64,000 bases of DNA from Desulfosarcina widdelii (lineage in GTDB: Bacteria > Desulfobacterota > Desulfobacteria > Desulfobacterales > Desulfosarcinaceae): contig NZ_AP021875.1 of the NCBI RefSeq assembly GCF_009688965.1, positions 124,001 through 188,000 of the forward strand, in the 5' to 3' direction. Below are positions 35,734 through 45,937 of the stretch, piece after piece. Positions within the stretch are counted from its first letter, which is position 1; each line of letters begins with the position of its first letter. Made by a program: the position numbers and the translations under genes. The notes under the pieces are model-generated. The model made no database searches, was not told where the DNA came from, and saw only the letters and a program-made list of their open reading frames with translations.

Positions 35734-36058
35734 TCGCTGCTGCTTTTTCCCATTGGTCATTGGGGGGTTAATGTTAAATCTGTTTAGATAATGGTTTGTT
35801 ATGGCCAAGTCAATGGGTTTTTCGTCTTTGGGTGTGAAGGGGGCCGGCGGAAAAACCGTTGACGCTGCCATGGGTACGGCCCGGTCGCGGTACATTCCCA
35901 TCCTGGGTCCTTGATCTTTAGCGGTCTTTGTGGCATGAGGGTGCACGCTGTCCGACCGTTGCCGATCACAGATGTAAAAGGTAGAAATCTTTTGGATTTT
36001 GCAGCCATCGCCGATGGCTTCGCATAATCCGCAATGTTCGCAGGAAGATAGGAAAGTC
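35734..36058. other. Divergent intergenic region between rng and leuS
   Basis: This 325-bp region must hold the promoters of both genes. A perfect palindrome GCCATCG-C-CGATGGC lies at 36004-36018, 40 bases before leuS. No T-box leader features were recognised. Confidence 0.4.
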
Positions 36059-38653
36059 ATGGATTCACGCTACAATCCACAATCGATCGAAACCAAGTGG
36101 CAGAAACGCTGGCAGGATGACAGGCTGTTCAATGTTACCGAAAACCCCGGCCAGAAAAAATACTACCTGCTGGAAATGTTTCCCTATCCGTCCGGCAAAA
36201 TTCACATGGGCCACGTGAGAAATTACACCATCGGCGATGTGGTGGCCCGCTACAAGCGCATGCGCGGTTACAACGTCCTGCATCCCATGGGGTGGGACGC
36301 CTTCGGCATGCCGGCGGAAAATGCCGCCATCGCCAACAACACCCATCCGGCCAAATGGACCTACGACAATATCGATGCCATGCGGGCCCAGCTCAAGCGA
36401 TTGGGCTTTTCCTACGATTGGGAGCGTGAACTGGCCACCTGCCGACCCGAATACTATCGCTGGGAGCAGTGGCTGTTTCTCAAGATGGTCGAAAAGGGCA
36501 TGGCTTATCGCAAGGAGTCTTTCGTCAACTGGTGTGAGCCCTGCCAGACGGTGCTGGCCAATGAACAGGTGGAGGCGGGCATGTGCTGGCGTTGCGGCAA
36601 GCCGGTTCGCCAGAAAAAATTGTGGCAATGGTTCTTCAGGATCACCGACTTTGCTGAAGACCTGTTGGTGCATTGCGACAAACTGCCCGGATGGCCCGAA
36701 AAGGTGACCACCATGCAGCGCAACTGGATCGGCAAAAGCATCGGTGCCGAAATCCGGTTTGCCGTGGCCGACAGCCAGGCGGTCATCAGCGTCTTCACCA
36801 CCCGGCCGGATACGGTTTTCGGGGCCACCTTCATGTGCCTGGCGCCGGAGCATCCCCTGGTTTCCGAACTGTCCACTGGAACGGAGCAGGAAGTGGACGT
36901 GGCGGCATTCGTCGAGCGCATCTCCCTGCAGGAGCGGTCGAGCAAGGCCATCGAAAGCTATGAAAAAGAGGGCATCTTTACCGGGGCGTATTGCATCAAT
37001 CCCATGAACGGCCGTAAAATGCCGATCTACACGGCCAATTTCGCTCTCATGGAATATGGCACCGGGGCCGTCATGTCGGTGCCGGCCCACGATCAGCGCG
37101 ATTTCGATTTTGCCAGAAAATACGACCTGCCCATTGTTGTCGTGGTGCGTCCACCGGAAGAAGGTCTGGACGGGAACACCATGGAGGCGGCCTACACCGA
37201 CGAAGGCATGATGGTCAACTCCGGGGCGTTCGACGGCATGGACAACCGCAAGGCCATCGATGCCATCACCGCCGCCCTGGAGCAAAAAGGTCTGGGTAAA
37301 AAGACGGTCAGCTTCCGGCTGCGGGATTGGGGTATCTCCCGACAGCGCTACTGGGGGGCGCCCATTCCCATGATTCATTGCGAAAGCTGCGGTATCGTGC
37401 CGGTGCCCGAATCTGACCTGCCCATTTTGCTGCCTGAAAACGCCCATATGCTGGAAGGTGGGCGGTCGCCGCTGCCCAGCCTGACCGAGTTCGCCCGGAC
37501 CCGCTGCCCCCAATGCGGCCGCGAGGACGCCCGCCGGGAAACCGACACCATGGACACCTTCGTGGAATCGTCATGGTACTTCGAACGCTATTGCAGCCCC
37601 CGCTGCGATACGGCCATGTTCGACAAACAGGCCGTCGACTACTGGATGCCGGTGGACCAGTATATCGGCGGAGTGGAGCACGCCATCTTGCACCTGCTTT
37701 ATTCGCGATATTTTACCCGGGTGCTGGAATCCATGGGCCTGGTAACCTTCAAGGAGCCCTTCACGCGCCTTTTAACCCAGGGCATGGTGTGCAAGGAGAC
37801 CACCGCCTGTCCGCAGCATGGCTTTCTCTTTCCCGAAGAGGTGGTCGAAACGGGTGACGGCGGGCGCGCGTGCCGGCACTGCGGTCAGCCGGTGACCGTG
37901 GGGCGGGTGGAAAAAATGTCCAAGTCCAAGAAAAACGTCATCGACCCCAATGTACTGCTCGATCAGTACGGGGCCGACACGACCCGTCTTTTCTGCCTGT
38001 TTGCCGCACCTCCGGAAAGAGACCTGGAATGGAGCGAGCAGGGGGTGGAGGGCAGCTATCGGTTTTTGCAGCGGGTCTGGCGTCTCGCCGAAGGCTGGCT
38101 GCCCATCATCGGGGACACGCCACCGGCTGAGGGCGATCTGTCTCCAACCCAGGCCGAAACCAAAGAACTCTGCCGTAAAACGCACGCAACCATCAAGCGG
38201 GTCACCCAAGACATCGAAGAGCGCTTTCACTTCAATACGGTCATCAGTGCGGTCATGGAACTGTTCAACGCCATGCAGGCCCTGGACGAAGGCAATGTGC
38301 AGGATGCGGACAAGCCGGTCATGCGCTTTGCATTGGAGACCGCCGTCCTGCTCCTGTCTCCCATCGTTCCCCATTTTTGCGAAGAGCTGTGGGAGAATCT
38401 GGGGCGCCGCAAGAGCGTTTTGCTCCATCCGTGGCCGACCTTTGACGACGCCGCCACGGTGAAAGACGAAGTGGAGATCGTGGTACAGGTCAACGGCAAG
38501 CTGCGCAGCCGTTTTTCGGCGGCAGTGGATGCCGATGACGCCAGCTTGAAAGAATCTGCCCTGTCCGACGAACGGATTGGGAAGTTTATCGATGGTAAGA
38601 CAGTCCGGAAGGTGATTGTTGTCAAGAATAAACTGGTTAATATTGTTGTATAA
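36059..38653 (+). CDS. leuS: Leucyl-tRNA synthetase
   Basis: The 864-residue class Ia synthetase has the HIGH-type motif in [20 protein letters not shown] (about residues 41-60), the CP1 editing domain ([31 protein letters not shown]), a zinc-like CESCG...CPQCG insert, and KMSKSKKN (about residue 620). It charges tRNA-Leu. The ATG at 36059 follows AGGAAAG. It is upstream of lptE, the order known from many Gram-negatives. Confidence 0.97.
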   Translation: MDSRYNPQSIETKWQKRWQDDRLFNVTENPGQKKYYLLEMFPYPSGKIHMGHVRNYTIGDVVARYKRMRGYNVLHPMGWDAFGMPAENAAIANNTHPAKWTYDNIDAMRAQLKRLGFSYDWERELATCRPEYYRWEQWLFLKMVEKGMAYRKESFVNWCEPCQTVLANEQVEAGMCWRCGKPVRQKKLWQWFFRITDFAEDLLVHCDKLPGWPEKVTTMQRNWIGKSIGAEIRFAVADSQAVISVFTTRPDTVFGATFMCLAPEHPLVSELSTGTEQEVDVAAFVERISLQERSSKAIESYEKEGIFTGAYCINPMNGRKMPIYTANFALMEYGTGAVMSVPAHDQRDFDFARKYDLPIVVVVRPPEEGLDGNTMEAAYTDEGMMVNSGAFDGMDNRKAIDAITAALEQKGLGKKTVSFRLRDWGISRQRYWGAPIPMIHCESCGIVPVPESDLPILLPENAHMLEGGRSPLPSLTEFARTRCPQCGREDARRETDTMDTFVESSWYFERYCSPRCDTAMFDKQAVDYWMPVDQYIGGVEHAILHLLYSRYFTRVLESMGLVTFKEPFTRLLTQGMVCKETTACPQHGFLFPEEVVETGDGGRACRHCGQPVTVGRVEKMSKSKKNVIDPNVLLDQYGADTTRLFCLFAAPPERDLEWSEQGVEGSYRFLQRVWRLAEGWLPIIGDTPPAEGDLSPTQAETKELCRKTHATIKRVTQDIEERFHFNTVISAVMELFNAMQALDEGNVQDADKPVMRFALETAVLLLSPIVPHFCEELWENLGRRKSVLLHPWPTFDDAATVKDEVEIVVQVNGKLRSRFSAAVDADDASLKESALSDERIGKFIDGKTVRKVIVVKNKLVNIVV

Positions 38654-38659
38654 ATAAAA

Positions 38660-38793
38660 AGTGTTAAGTATTAAGTTTTAAGTGTTACGTTGAGGATGTT
38701 GCTCGATTGGATAAGCGGAAAAAGAGTGGCGTTTTTTCTTTTTTTAATCGACAGCATTCATTCGCTTAACCACTTAAAACGTAACACTCTTGA
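38660..38793. repeat. Inverted repeat block between leuS and lptE
   Basis: AAGTGTTAAG/TTTTAAGTGTTACGTT words begin about 7 bases after the leuS stop and return in reverse complement (CACTTAAAACGTAACACTC) near 38774-38792, just before lptE. A hairpin of about 130 nt is possible. A T-rich run (GTTTTTTCTTTTTTT) lies in the loop. Confidence 0.55.
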
Positions 38794-38808
38794 ATCAATG
38801 GAAGCCCG

Positions 38809-39330
38809 ATGAAACGCCGGATTCTATCCACACTCGCAATCGCCGCATTCTTCGCCTGTTGTTCCGGCTGCGGCTACCATTTTTCCGGCAGCGGCAGCTA
38901 TCCGTCCGGGGTCAGCCAAATTTTTATCACCCTTTTGGAGAACCGAACGGCCGAGACCGGGGTGGAGAGCACCTTTACCAACGACCTGATCTACGAATTC
39001 ACACGCAATCGCAAGGAGAGCCTGGCTCGTGATCGCTCGTCTGCCGACGGCATTTTGTCGGGGACCATTGCCCGGTTGTCGGTGGCCAACATCACCCGAA
39101 CCAGCGTGTCGACTGCCACGGAACGACGGGTGACCGGCACGTTAATCCTGCGGTTGGAATCGCCGGAGGGGCGGCTGCTCTGGAGTTCGGGAAATATTGT
39201 CGAAAGCGAGGCCTATGCGGTGGTAGCCGGAGACAAAATGGCGACGGATCGCAACAAATCGGATGCCATCGCCACGCTTTCCCAGAAACTGGCCGAATCG
39301 GCCTTCAACCGTCTGACGGAAGATTTTTGA
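38809..39330 (+). CDS. lptE: LPS-assembly lipoprotein LptE
   Basis: The 173-residue lipoprotein has a signal and lipobox CCSGCGYHF (Cys at about residue 21). The mature part matches LptE style: CGYHFSG, then FITLLENRTAETGVES, LILRLESPEGRLLW and a C-terminal ATLSQKLAESAFNRL helix. LptE plugs LptD and helps place lipopolysaccharide in the outer membrane. Location directly after leuS supports the call. Its presence shows the host makes LPS. Confidence 0.85.
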   Translation: MKRRILSTLAIAAFFACCSGCGYHFSGSGSYPSGVSQIFITLLENRTAETGVESTFTNDLIYEFTRNRKESLARDRSSADGILSGTIARLSVANITRTSVSTATERRVTGTLILRLESPEGRLLWSSGNIVESEAYAVVAGDKMATDRNKSDAIATLSQKLAESAFNRLTEDF

Positions 39331-39363
39331 CGACGGCGGGCAGCAACCGGCCGAAAGGCGAAA

Positions 39364-39392
39364 AACCGGCAGGGGAGCGTCCACTGCCGGTT
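39364..39392 (-). terminator. Terminator of rpsT
   Basis: Stem AACCGGCAG/CTGCCGGTT (39364-39372 and 39384-39392) with an 11-base loop. Read on the minus strand it is followed by TTT. It lies 27 bases beyond the rpsT stop and also faces the end of lptE. Confidence 0.7.
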
Positions 39393-39419
39393 ATCTATAA
39401 CTGGAAGACAGGTAACGTT

Positions 39420-39683
39420 TCAGGCTTGCTGAGCGTTGACCTGGCGGGCGAGACGGGAAATTTTACGGGAAGCGGTCCTTTTATGGAGCACCCCTTTTTT
39501 GGCCGCCTTGTCGATGGCGGATTTGGCCGCGTTCAGCTTTTCGGCCGCATCGCCCTCATCCTGGGCGAAGGCGAGGCGCACATCCTTGACAACGTTTTTG
39601 ACCCGGGTCTGAACCGCTTTGTTACGCAGCCGCCGACGTTCGTTCTGCCCGGCGCGTTTCAGTGCTGATTTATGGTTAGCCAC
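39420..39683 (-). CDS. rpsT: 30S ribosomal protein S20
   Basis: The 87-residue very basic protein (MANHKSALKRAGQNERRRLR..., KGVLHKRTASRKISRLARQV) matches S20 throughout. It binds 16S rRNA. It is a single-gene minus-strand unit, divergent from murJ, with its own terminator at 39364. Confidence 0.97.
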   Translation of the reverse strand: MANHKSALKRAGQNERRRLRNKAVQTRVKNVVKDVRLAFAQDEGDAAEKLNAAKSAIDKAAKKGVLHKRTASRKISRLARQVNAQQA

Positions 39684-39767
39684 CTTGTTCTTACTCCTTT
39701 CGGAAATGAGTTGGGAAAATACAAAACTTCTTGATAAACAAAAAATTTGGGGAAGTCAAGGACTATT

Positions 39768-41402
39768 GTGGAAGATCGTCATTGTCGGGGCCTTATGAAT
39801 TCAAGCCGAGAGCGGCAGCCAAAAAGCGAGAACCGACAGGTCACCCGCGCGGCCGGCGTGGTGGGAGCGGCCACCCTGCTCAGCCGGATTTTCGGGTACG
39901 TGCGCGACATGGTGCTGGCCTCTTTTTTCGGAGCCGGAATGGCCGCCGATGCCTTTATCGCCGCCTTCAGGATCCCTAATTTACTCCGTCGGCTGTTTGG
40001 TGAAGGCTCCCTGAGCCTAGCCTTCGTGCCCGTTTTTACCGATGCCATGATCAACGGGAATCGTGAGGACGCCCATCGGTTGGCCGTCAGTTCGCTGAAA
40101 TTGCTACTGGTCTGCCTGTCGGTGGTCGCCATTGTCGGCGTGGTGGCTGCTCCGCTCATCATCCGGGCGGTAGCACCAGGATTCGCTTCGCCTCCTGAGA
40201 AGATGGCCCTGACAGTGACCTTGACCCGCATCATGTTTCCCTACGTGATCCTGATCGGGCTGGTAGCCCTGTGTATGGGAATTCTCAATGTGTTGGGGCA
40301 TTTTGCCGCTCCGGCCGTGGCGCCGTTGATGTTGAACCTGGCCATGATCGGCGCCGTATTCGCCGTGTCCCGGTTTTCCGAATCCCAGACGGTTCGGGTT
40401 CTGGGCCTTTCCGCAGGGGTGCTGCTGGGGGGCATTCTTCAACTGGCGATGCAACTGCCCTATCTGGTCAGGCACGGCATCCGGTTCTGGAAGCGTTCCG
40501 GGTTGTGGCATCCACGGATGAAAACCGTAGGTTTGCTGATGCTGCCTACGATTTTCGGTGCGGCGGTATACCAGATCAACATCCTTGTGGGCACCCTGCT
40601 GGCCTCCCTGCTTCCCGAAGGCAGCGTATCCTATCTCTACTACGCCGACCGGCTGGTTCAATTTCCGCTGGGGATCTTCGGCCAGGCGGCAGCTACCGCG
40701 GTTCTGCCCAGCCTGTCGCGTCAGGCCGCCAGCCACGATTATACCGGTATGGGCGAAACTTTCGGCCACGCTATGCGCCTGGTCCTGTTTCTGACCCTTC
40801 CGGCCATGGTCGGGCTGATCGTTCTGCGCGAGCCCATCGTGGCGCTGTTGTTCCAGCGCGGGGCTTTCGACACCCAGACCGCACGATTGACCTCCGATGC
40901 GCTTTTGTACTATGCTTTAGGATTATGGGCCTTCTCCGCGGTGAGAATTGTGGTCTCCACCTTCTACGCCATGCAGGACACGCGCACACCGGTAATCAGT
41001 GCGACGCTGGCCATTGCCGCCAACATCCTCTTGGGCATGGCGCTCATGGGGCCCATGGGGCACTGCGGGCTGGCTTTGGCGACAGCGCTTTCCTCCATGG
41101 TGAATCTGACGATTCTGGTGGTTCATCTGAAAAGAAAGCTGGGTGTGATCCGGTGGCGGGCGATTCTCTCCAGTTGCCTGAAAACCCTGATCGCCAGCGG
41201 GGTGATGGCCGCGGCCGTCATCATGCTCTGCCGACCACTTTTCCCCGATGCATCGACGGTCGGCGGTTTACGAATGCTGCTGAATGTCAGTATTGCCATC
41301 GGCGCAGGTATCCTCGTTTTCTGCGGCATGGCCGTCATTTTGAAAATACCGGAATGGCAGAAGATGACCGCCCTGGTCAAAAGGAGTCTTAAACGATCAT
41401 GA
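39768..41402 (+). CDS. murJ: Lipid II flippase MurJ
   Basis: The polytopic protein has about 14 membrane segments. Its conserved N-terminus is LLSRIFGYVRDMVLASFFG, followed by ADAFIAAFRIPNLLRRLFGEG, the MurJ signature. It flips lipid II to the periplasm for cell-wall synthesis. I chose the GTG at 39768 because AAGGA (39758-39762) precedes it; the ATG at 39795 (MNSSRERQ) is the alternative. Its stop overlaps the ftsB-like start (ATGA). Confidence 0.94.
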   Translation: MEDRHCRGLMNSSRERQPKSENRQVTRAAGVVGAATLLSRIFGYVRDMVLASFFGAGMAADAFIAAFRIPNLLRRLFGEGSLSLAFVPVFTDAMINGNREDAHRLAVSSLKLLLVCLSVVAIVGVVAAPLIIRAVAPGFASPPEKMALTVTLTRIMFPYVILIGLVALCMGILNVLGHFAAPAVAPLMLNLAMIGAVFAVSRFSESQTVRVLGLSAGVLLGGILQLAMQLPYLVRHGIRFWKRSGLWHPRMKTVGLLMLPTIFGAAVYQINILVGTLLASLLPEGSVSYLYYADRLVQFPLGIFGQAAATAVLPSLSRQAASHDYTGMGETFGHAMRLVLFLTLPAMVGLIVLREPIVALLFQRGAFDTQTARLTSDALLYYALGLWAFSAVRIVVSTFYAMQDTRTPVISATLAIAANILLGMALMGPMGHCGLALATALSSMVNLTILVVHLKRKLGVIRWRAILSSCLKTLIASGVMAAAVIMLCRPLFPDASTVGGLRMLLNVSIAIGAGILVFCGMAVILKIPEWQKMTALVKRSLKRS

Positions 41403-41698
41403 ACCTGAACCGGAAATGGTTGATTGCCGCTGCGGCGGTGATCCTGTTCAACCTGATGCTGGTGATCGTTTTCGGCGACAACGGGCTGGTGGAGCTTTCC
41501 CGGATGCGGGAACGACAGCGGCATCTGGCTGCCGGGAACGAAACGCTGGCCAGGGAAAACGTCAGCCTTTACCGCATCATCGGGCGACTGAAAAACGATC
41601 CGGTCTATATCGAGAGCGTTGCCCGCCACGAACTGGGCATGATCGGCAAAGATGACTTCATTCTTTCGCGGACCACAGACAAAAGAGCCGGAAAATAA
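41399..41698 (+). CDS. ftsB: FtsB/DivIC-like septum protein
   Basis: The 99-residue protein has one N-terminal membrane helix (LIAAAAVILFNLMLVIVFG), then a coiled coil with Leu/Arg/Glu heptads (LVELSRMRERQRHLAAGNE). The C-terminal DPVYIESVARHELGMIGKDD is typical of FtsB/DivIC. It belongs to the division machinery with FtsQ and FtsL. It overlaps murJ by 4 bases, so the two are coupled. Confidence 0.85.
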   Translation: MNLNRKWLIAAAAVILFNLMLVIVFGDNGLVELSRMRERQRHLAAGNETLARENVSLYRIIGRLKNDPVYIESVARHELGMIGKDDFILSRTTDKRAGK

Positions 41699-41699
41699 G

Positions 41700-41996
41700 A
41701 TGAGCGCTGACGGAGACAAAACGTTTTATACCGTGACCATGGCCAGGGTCTATGCGGACCAGGGCCGCAATGAAGAAGCTGCCCGGATCTACCGTTACCT
41801 ACTGGATCGAACCCCGGATCGCCCGGACCTGCAAAGAGCCCTGGACGATGTTCTGGCCAAACTGCCGGAAGCCCCCGGCGGTTGGGCGGACATTGCCGGA
41901 TCGGTGGAACGGTGGATCAGCCTGATGCTGCGGTACAATGCGCTGCGCAAGCTGGAACAGACACGGTTGCCGTCGGAAGCAATGGATCGGCGCTGA
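41700..41996 (+). CDS. Small TPR-like protein
   Basis: The 98-residue protein starts at ATG 41700, one base after the ftsB stop. It shows one TPR-like pair of helices (TMARVYADQGRNEEAARIYR, then LLDRTPDRPDLQRALDDVLA) and a basic tail. It lacks a signal peptide and is likely a cytoplasmic scaffold. Function is unknown. The close spacing makes it part of the murJ-ftsB unit. Confidence 0.65.
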   Translation: MSADGDKTFYTVTMARVYADQGRNEEAARIYRYLLDRTPDRPDLQRALDDVLAKLPEAPGGWADIAGSVERWISLMLRYNALRKLEQTRLPSEAMDRR

Positions 41997-42033
41997 TGAT
42001 GGATTGAACCTGCACGCAGATCGAGGAGGAAAA

Positions 42034-42510
42034 ATGGGCGAATCGAACGGATGGTTTTCCAAAACGGCAACCATTGCCTTTTTTATGGGCCTTTTGATTC
42101 TGCTGGCAGGAGGCTGCGCCTCCCAGAAAGGGATGTCCGGAGAAGCTGCCAACGAAGGTACCGATCCCAACGCCCCGTTGTATTACGATTTCGGCGATGT
42201 GCTGGTTCCCCGTGAAATGAAGGTCGACAAGAACGCCTCTTTCGTTTTTCGTACCCCGGGACTTTCCGCCGGGGTATTGTCCATGAAGGGCCGGGTGGAC
42301 GGCTCCTCGTTGATTGCCTTTTTCGAAAGCAACATGGCCAACGACAACTGGAGTTTGGTCAGTGCCTTCAAATCCTACCGCAACATCATGCTGTTCAAAA
42401 AGGAAAACCGCTGGTGCGTGATCAACATCACCGAGAAAAAGATGTACACCTATCTCGAGATCTGGGTGTCGCCCACAATTGCCGGCGCATCCCCCGGACT
42501 TTACAAGTAG
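42034..42510 (+). CDS. Putative lipoprotein, conserved small envelope protein
   Basis: The 158-residue product starts at ATG 42034 with a very strong ribosome site (GAGGAGG). It has a signal peptide and lipobox LLAGGC. The mature part is a compact alpha/beta domain (VLVPREMKVDKNASFVFRT; LIAFFESNMANDNWSLVSAF; ...KKMYTYLEIWV) resembling DUF4810-type or BamC-like single-domain lipoproteins, by impression only. It lies 37 bases after the TPR-like gene. Confidence 0.7.
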   Translation: MGESNGWFSKTATIAFFMGLLILLAGGCASQKGMSGEAANEGTDPNAPLYYDFGDVLVPREMKVDKNASFVFRTPGLSAGVLSMKGRVDGSSLIAFFESNMANDNWSLVSAFKSYRNIMLFKKENRWCVINITEKKMYTYLEIWVSPTIAGASPGLYK

Positions 42511-42568
42511 TGCCTGTTTTTAAAAGGGAATTGACATTGACTGGCAACGACCCATCGGGGCGGATATC

Positions 42569-43771
42569 ATGAATCGATCGGTGCTGGACAAGAAGAATAT
42601 CGTTCTAGGCGTGTGCGGCGGCATTGCCGCGTACAAAAGTGTGGAAGTGCTCAGACGGTTGGTGAAGCTGGGCGCCCGGGTACGGGTGATCATGACCCAA
42701 AGCGCCGCCCGGTTCGTTGGCCCCATGACATTTGAAGTTCTTTCGGGAAATCAGGTCTGCGTGAATCTGTTTGACGAAAAGGACGATGCGGCCATTCGAC
42801 ACATCGCCTGGGCCGAGGACGCCCATGGCGTGGTCATTGCGCCGGCCACGGCCAACATGGTCGCCAAACTGGCCCACGGCATCGCCGACGACGCCCTGAG
42901 CACCTTCATGCTGGCCGTGACCTGCCCGGTCATGATCTGCCCTTCCATGAACTCCAACATGTTCGAGCACCCTGCCCACCGGCGCAATCTCAATCAGCTT
43001 CAAGCCGACGGTTGCCATCTGCTGGCGCCTGGAGAAGGGGAGTTGGCCTGCGGCGTCACCGGACCGGGGCGGCTGCCCGAACCGGAGGAGATCGTCGACC
43101 GCCTGGGCGCCCTGCTGACCCGCAAGGACTTTGCCGGCAAACAGGTGCTGGTCACTGCCGGGCCCACCCGCGAAGCCATCGATCCGGTACGATTCATCAG
43201 CAATCCTTCCTCCGGGAAAATGGGCTATGCCATAGCCCGCGCCGCCGAAAATCGCGGCGCGCGGGTGGTTCTGGTCAGCGGGCCGGTGAGTCTTCAGCCG
43301 CCGCTGAACGTGGTGCGGATTTGCGTTTCGACCGTGGACCAGATGGCTGAGGCGGTCTTTGCCCACCTTGAACAGTCTCATGTGGTGGTTAAGGTGGCGG
43401 CGGTTTCCGACTACCGGCCGGTGAAGACGGCTACCCATAAGATTAAAAAAGGGGAGGACAGCCTCCAACTGAGCCTGGAGCGCACTACGGACATTTTAAA
43501 AGAGGTTGGCAAGCGCAAAGGCAATCAATTCGTGGTGGGATTTGCCGCAGAAACCCGCGACATGGAAGCGTACGCCCGTAAAAAGCTGAAGGAAAAGCAT
43601 CTTGACATGATCGCTGCCAATCTCATCGGACCGCCCGACTCCGGTTTTGCCGCGGACACCAACCGCATGACCCTGTTTTTCGCCGACGGCAGCCAGGAAG
43701 CGCTTGACGTCATGGACAAGCAGGCCGTGGCCCATCTGATTCTGGACAGGATCGTCGACCGGTTGGGATGA
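42569..43771 (+). CDS. coaBC: CoaBC: phosphopantothenoylcysteine decarboxylase/synthetase
   Basis: The 400-residue bifunctional enzyme has a CoaC flavoprotein half ([32 protein letters not shown]) with active-site His in [13 protein letters not shown]. The CoaB half has [33 protein letters not shown] and KIKKG. It makes 4'-phosphopantetheine from phosphopantothenate and cysteine for CoA. Length is normal. Confidence 0.95.
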   Translation: MNRSVLDKKNIVLGVCGGIAAYKSVEVLRRLVKLGARVRVIMTQSAARFVGPMTFEVLSGNQVCVNLFDEKDDAAIRHIAWAEDAHGVVIAPATANMVAKLAHGIADDALSTFMLAVTCPVMICPSMNSNMFEHPAHRRNLNQLQADGCHLLAPGEGELACGVTGPGRLPEPEEIVDRLGALLTRKDFAGKQVLVTAGPTREAIDPVRFISNPSSGKMGYAIARAAENRGARVVLVSGPVSLQPPLNVVRICVSTVDQMAEAVFAHLEQSHVVVKVAAVSDYRPVKTATHKIKKGEDSLQLSLERTTDILKEVGKRKGNQFVVGFAAETRDMEAYARKKLKEKHLDMIAANLIGPPDSGFAADTNRMTLFFADGSQEALDVMDKQAVAHLILDRIVDRLG

Positions 43772-43836
43772 CCGACCGTTTTTCCATAGAAACGAACCTC
43801 CATGCCGTGCATCCCGCAATGCCCTGGTGAAGCGAT

Positions 43837-44541
43837 ATGACCAATACTCCTTCCGTTGATCGGATCATACGGGACATCCACCACTCCCTCGTCCATCTCA
43901 AGGAAAGCGGCTGCACCGGATTCGACTGCTCTTCCCGCAGCCTGGAGATCCTCGGTGGCCTGGGATGGCCGGCGACAGAGACATCCGGGAAACACGACGA
44001 GACTTTGGCGGACATCCGGGCAGACCTGGGCGATTGCACCCGCTGCGGCCTGAGCGCCTCGCGAAACCATATTGTTTTCGGAGAAGGCGCGGAAAACGCG
44101 CGGCTGGTTTTCGTCGGTGAAGGGCCGGGGTTCGATGAGGATCGATGCGGTCGGCCTTTCGTGGGCGCTGCCGGGCAACTGCTGACCCGGATCATTGCCG
44201 CCATGCAGTTAACCCGCGAAGCCGTCTATATCTGCAATGTGATCAAATGCCATCCCCCCGGCAACCGCGACCCGGAACCCGAAGAGATCCGGCACTGCCT
44301 GCCTTTTCTCAAGCGGCAGCTTGCCGTAATCCGGCCGCGCGTGATCTGCGCCTTGGGAAGGGTGGCCGCCCAGACCCTGCTGGATACCCAGGCGCCCATT
44401 TCCCGGCTGCGAGGCCGGTTTCACGACTTCATGGGCATCGCGGTGATGCCGACTTTCCACCCCGCCTATCTGCTGAGAAATTCGGAAAAGAAGCGGGAAG
44501 TTTGGGAGGACGTGCAGCAGATCATGAAGCGACTGGAATAG
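43837..44541 (+). CDS. udg: Family 4 uracil-DNA glycosylase
   Basis: The 234-residue enzyme has an N-terminal extension of about 70 residues and then the FeS-type UDG core. It shows DCTRCGLS (two Cys), FVGEGPGFDEDRCGRPFVG (catalytic motif region), CNVIKCHPPGNRDPEPEEIR and CLPFLKRQ (the other Cys), and MPTFHPAYLLRN. It removes uracil from DNA. The 4Fe-4S Cys set is complete. The extension (HHSLVHLKESGCTGFDC) is not recognised. Confidence 0.9.
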   Translation: MTNTPSVDRIIRDIHHSLVHLKESGCTGFDCSSRSLEILGGLGWPATETSGKHDETLADIRADLGDCTRCGLSASRNHIVFGEGAENARLVFVGEGPGFDEDRCGRPFVGAAGQLLTRIIAAMQLTREAVYICNVIKCHPPGNRDPEPEEIRHCLPFLKRQLAVIRPRVICALGRVAAQTLLDTQAPISRLRGRFHDFMGIAVMPTFHPAYLLRNSEKKREVWEDVQQIMKRLE

Positions 44542-44580
44542 ATTCTTAACCCGTCCCTTTAACCGTTTTAAGGGGATGTT

Positions 44581-45888
44581 ATGAACAAAAGCATCCTTAT
44601 TGCCCTTCCCCTGATCGCCATTCTGTCCGGAGTTCTGCTCGGGCCGCCGTTCGTGAATCCGGCCACGGCCGGATCCGCCCCGGTATACCTGGTCCGCCTC
44701 ACCGGCGCCGTCAGCCCGGCGAATGCCGATTTTCTGGAATCGGCCATCCGGCAGGCCAACGCCGGAGGTGCCGGCTGCCTGATCGTGATGCTGGACACAC
44801 CGGGCGGCCTGGCCGAATCCATGCGTCGGATGGTCATGGCCATTTATGCCAGCAACATTCCCGTGGTGGTCTATGTGTCGCCTTCGGGGGCGCGGGCCGC
44901 GTCGGCCGGGGTGATGATCACCATGGCCGCCGACGTGGCCGCCATGGCCCCCGGCACCCACATCGGGGCGGCCCACCCGGTCAATGCCGGCGGCAAGGAC
45001 CTGGACAAGACCATGTCTGAAAAGGTGATCAACGACATGGTGGCTTTTATCAAGAGTATTGCCGAAAAACGCGGCCGCAATATCCAATGGGCAGAAAAGG
45101 CGGTCCGCGAGAGCGTGTCCATCACCGAAACCGAAGCGCTGGAAAACAAGACCATTGACCTGGTGGCCCGCGATGTGGACGCGTTGATCGATCTGATCGA
45201 CGGACTCGAGATCGCCGGAAAAGGGCGCATCGACATCGATAAAGCCCAGCGGGTCTTTATTGATGAGTCTCTGCGAACCCGGGTCCTCAAGGCGCTCAGC
45301 GATCCCAACATCGCCTATATCCTGATGATGATCGGGCTGGCCGGTCTCTATTTCGAACTTTCCCATCCGGGGGTGGTGTTGCCCGGCGTGGTGGGCAGCA
45401 TTGCGCTGATCCTGGCCTTTTACTCCTTTCAGACCCTGCCGGTGAATATCGCCGGGGTCCTGCTGATCGTGCTTGCCCTGATCTTTTTTATCATGGAGAT
45501 GAAGATCGCCAGCTACGGACTGCTCAGCGTTGCCGGGGTCGTCAGCCTGCTGCTCGGTTCGGTGATGCTTTTCGACCGGGGCATCGACGGTCAACCCGGG
45601 ATCTCCTGGAGCGTGCTGATGCCCACCTTGGTCCTGGTCAGCGGTTTTTTCGTGGGTGTAGCCGGACTGGTTTTTCGTTCCCGGCGGTGTCCGCCCATGA
45701 CCGGGGATTCGGGCCTGATCGGCAAAACCGGTGTGGTGAAAACCGCGCTCGATCCCATGGGCCGGATTCAGGTGCATGGCGAACTCTGGTTCGCCCGCAG
45801 TCGGACGCCGGTAGCGGTCGGGCAGACGGTGCGCGTTGTGGCCGTGGACGGGCTGACTCTAGAAGTAGAGCCTGATGCACCCGAATAG
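44581..45888 (+). CDS. NfeD-family membrane serine protease
   Basis: The 435-residue protein has a signal peptide, a ClpP-like domain with Ser in SGARAASAGVMITMAAD and LDTPGGL, and Lys in the following helix. Then four or five membrane segments and a C-terminal OB-fold NfeD domain (GKTGVVKTALDPMGRIQVHG) follow. Such 'long NfeD' proteases cleave stomatin partners; the next gene is a stomatin-like slipin, so they form the known nfeD-slipin unit. Confidence 0.9.
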   Translation: MNKSILIALPLIAILSGVLLGPPFVNPATAGSAPVYLVRLTGAVSPANADFLESAIRQANAGGAGCLIVMLDTPGGLAESMRRMVMAIYASNIPVVVYVSPSGARAASAGVMITMAADVAAMAPGTHIGAAHPVNAGGKDLDKTMSEKVINDMVAFIKSIAEKRGRNIQWAEKAVRESVSITETEALENKTIDLVARDVDALIDLIDGLEIAGKGRIDIDKAQRVFIDESLRTRVLKALSDPNIAYILMMIGLAGLYFELSHPGVVLPGVVGSIALILAFYSFQTLPVNIAGVLLIVLALIFFIMEMKIASYGLLSVAGVVSLLLGSVMLFDRGIDGQPGISWSVLMPTLVLVSGFFVGVAGLVFRSRRCPPMTGDSGLIGKTGVVKTALDPMGRIQVHGELWFARSRTPVAVGQTVRVVAVDGLTLEVEPDAPE

Positions 45889-45937
45889 TCGGTTTTTGAG
45901 TAAGCCAGTTGCTATTTTATCCTTTTAGGAGTTCGTT

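Noticed and set aside
35734-36058. T-box leader before leuS
   Set aside because: No T-box consensus or terminator/antiterminator pair was seen, only one short palindrome.
35734-36060. N-terminal extension of the RNase E/G gene with CEHCGLC
   Set aside because: Not conserved in style with the family; the ATG at 35733 gives the standard start MTTKILIN.
36065-37513. Minus-strand frame of about 480 codons over leuS
   Set aside because: Antisense shadow of a fully conserved leuS.
44209-45777. Minus-strand frame over udg and nfeD
   Set aside because: Crosses two well-supported plus-strand genes and looks like His/Gln-rich antisense translation.
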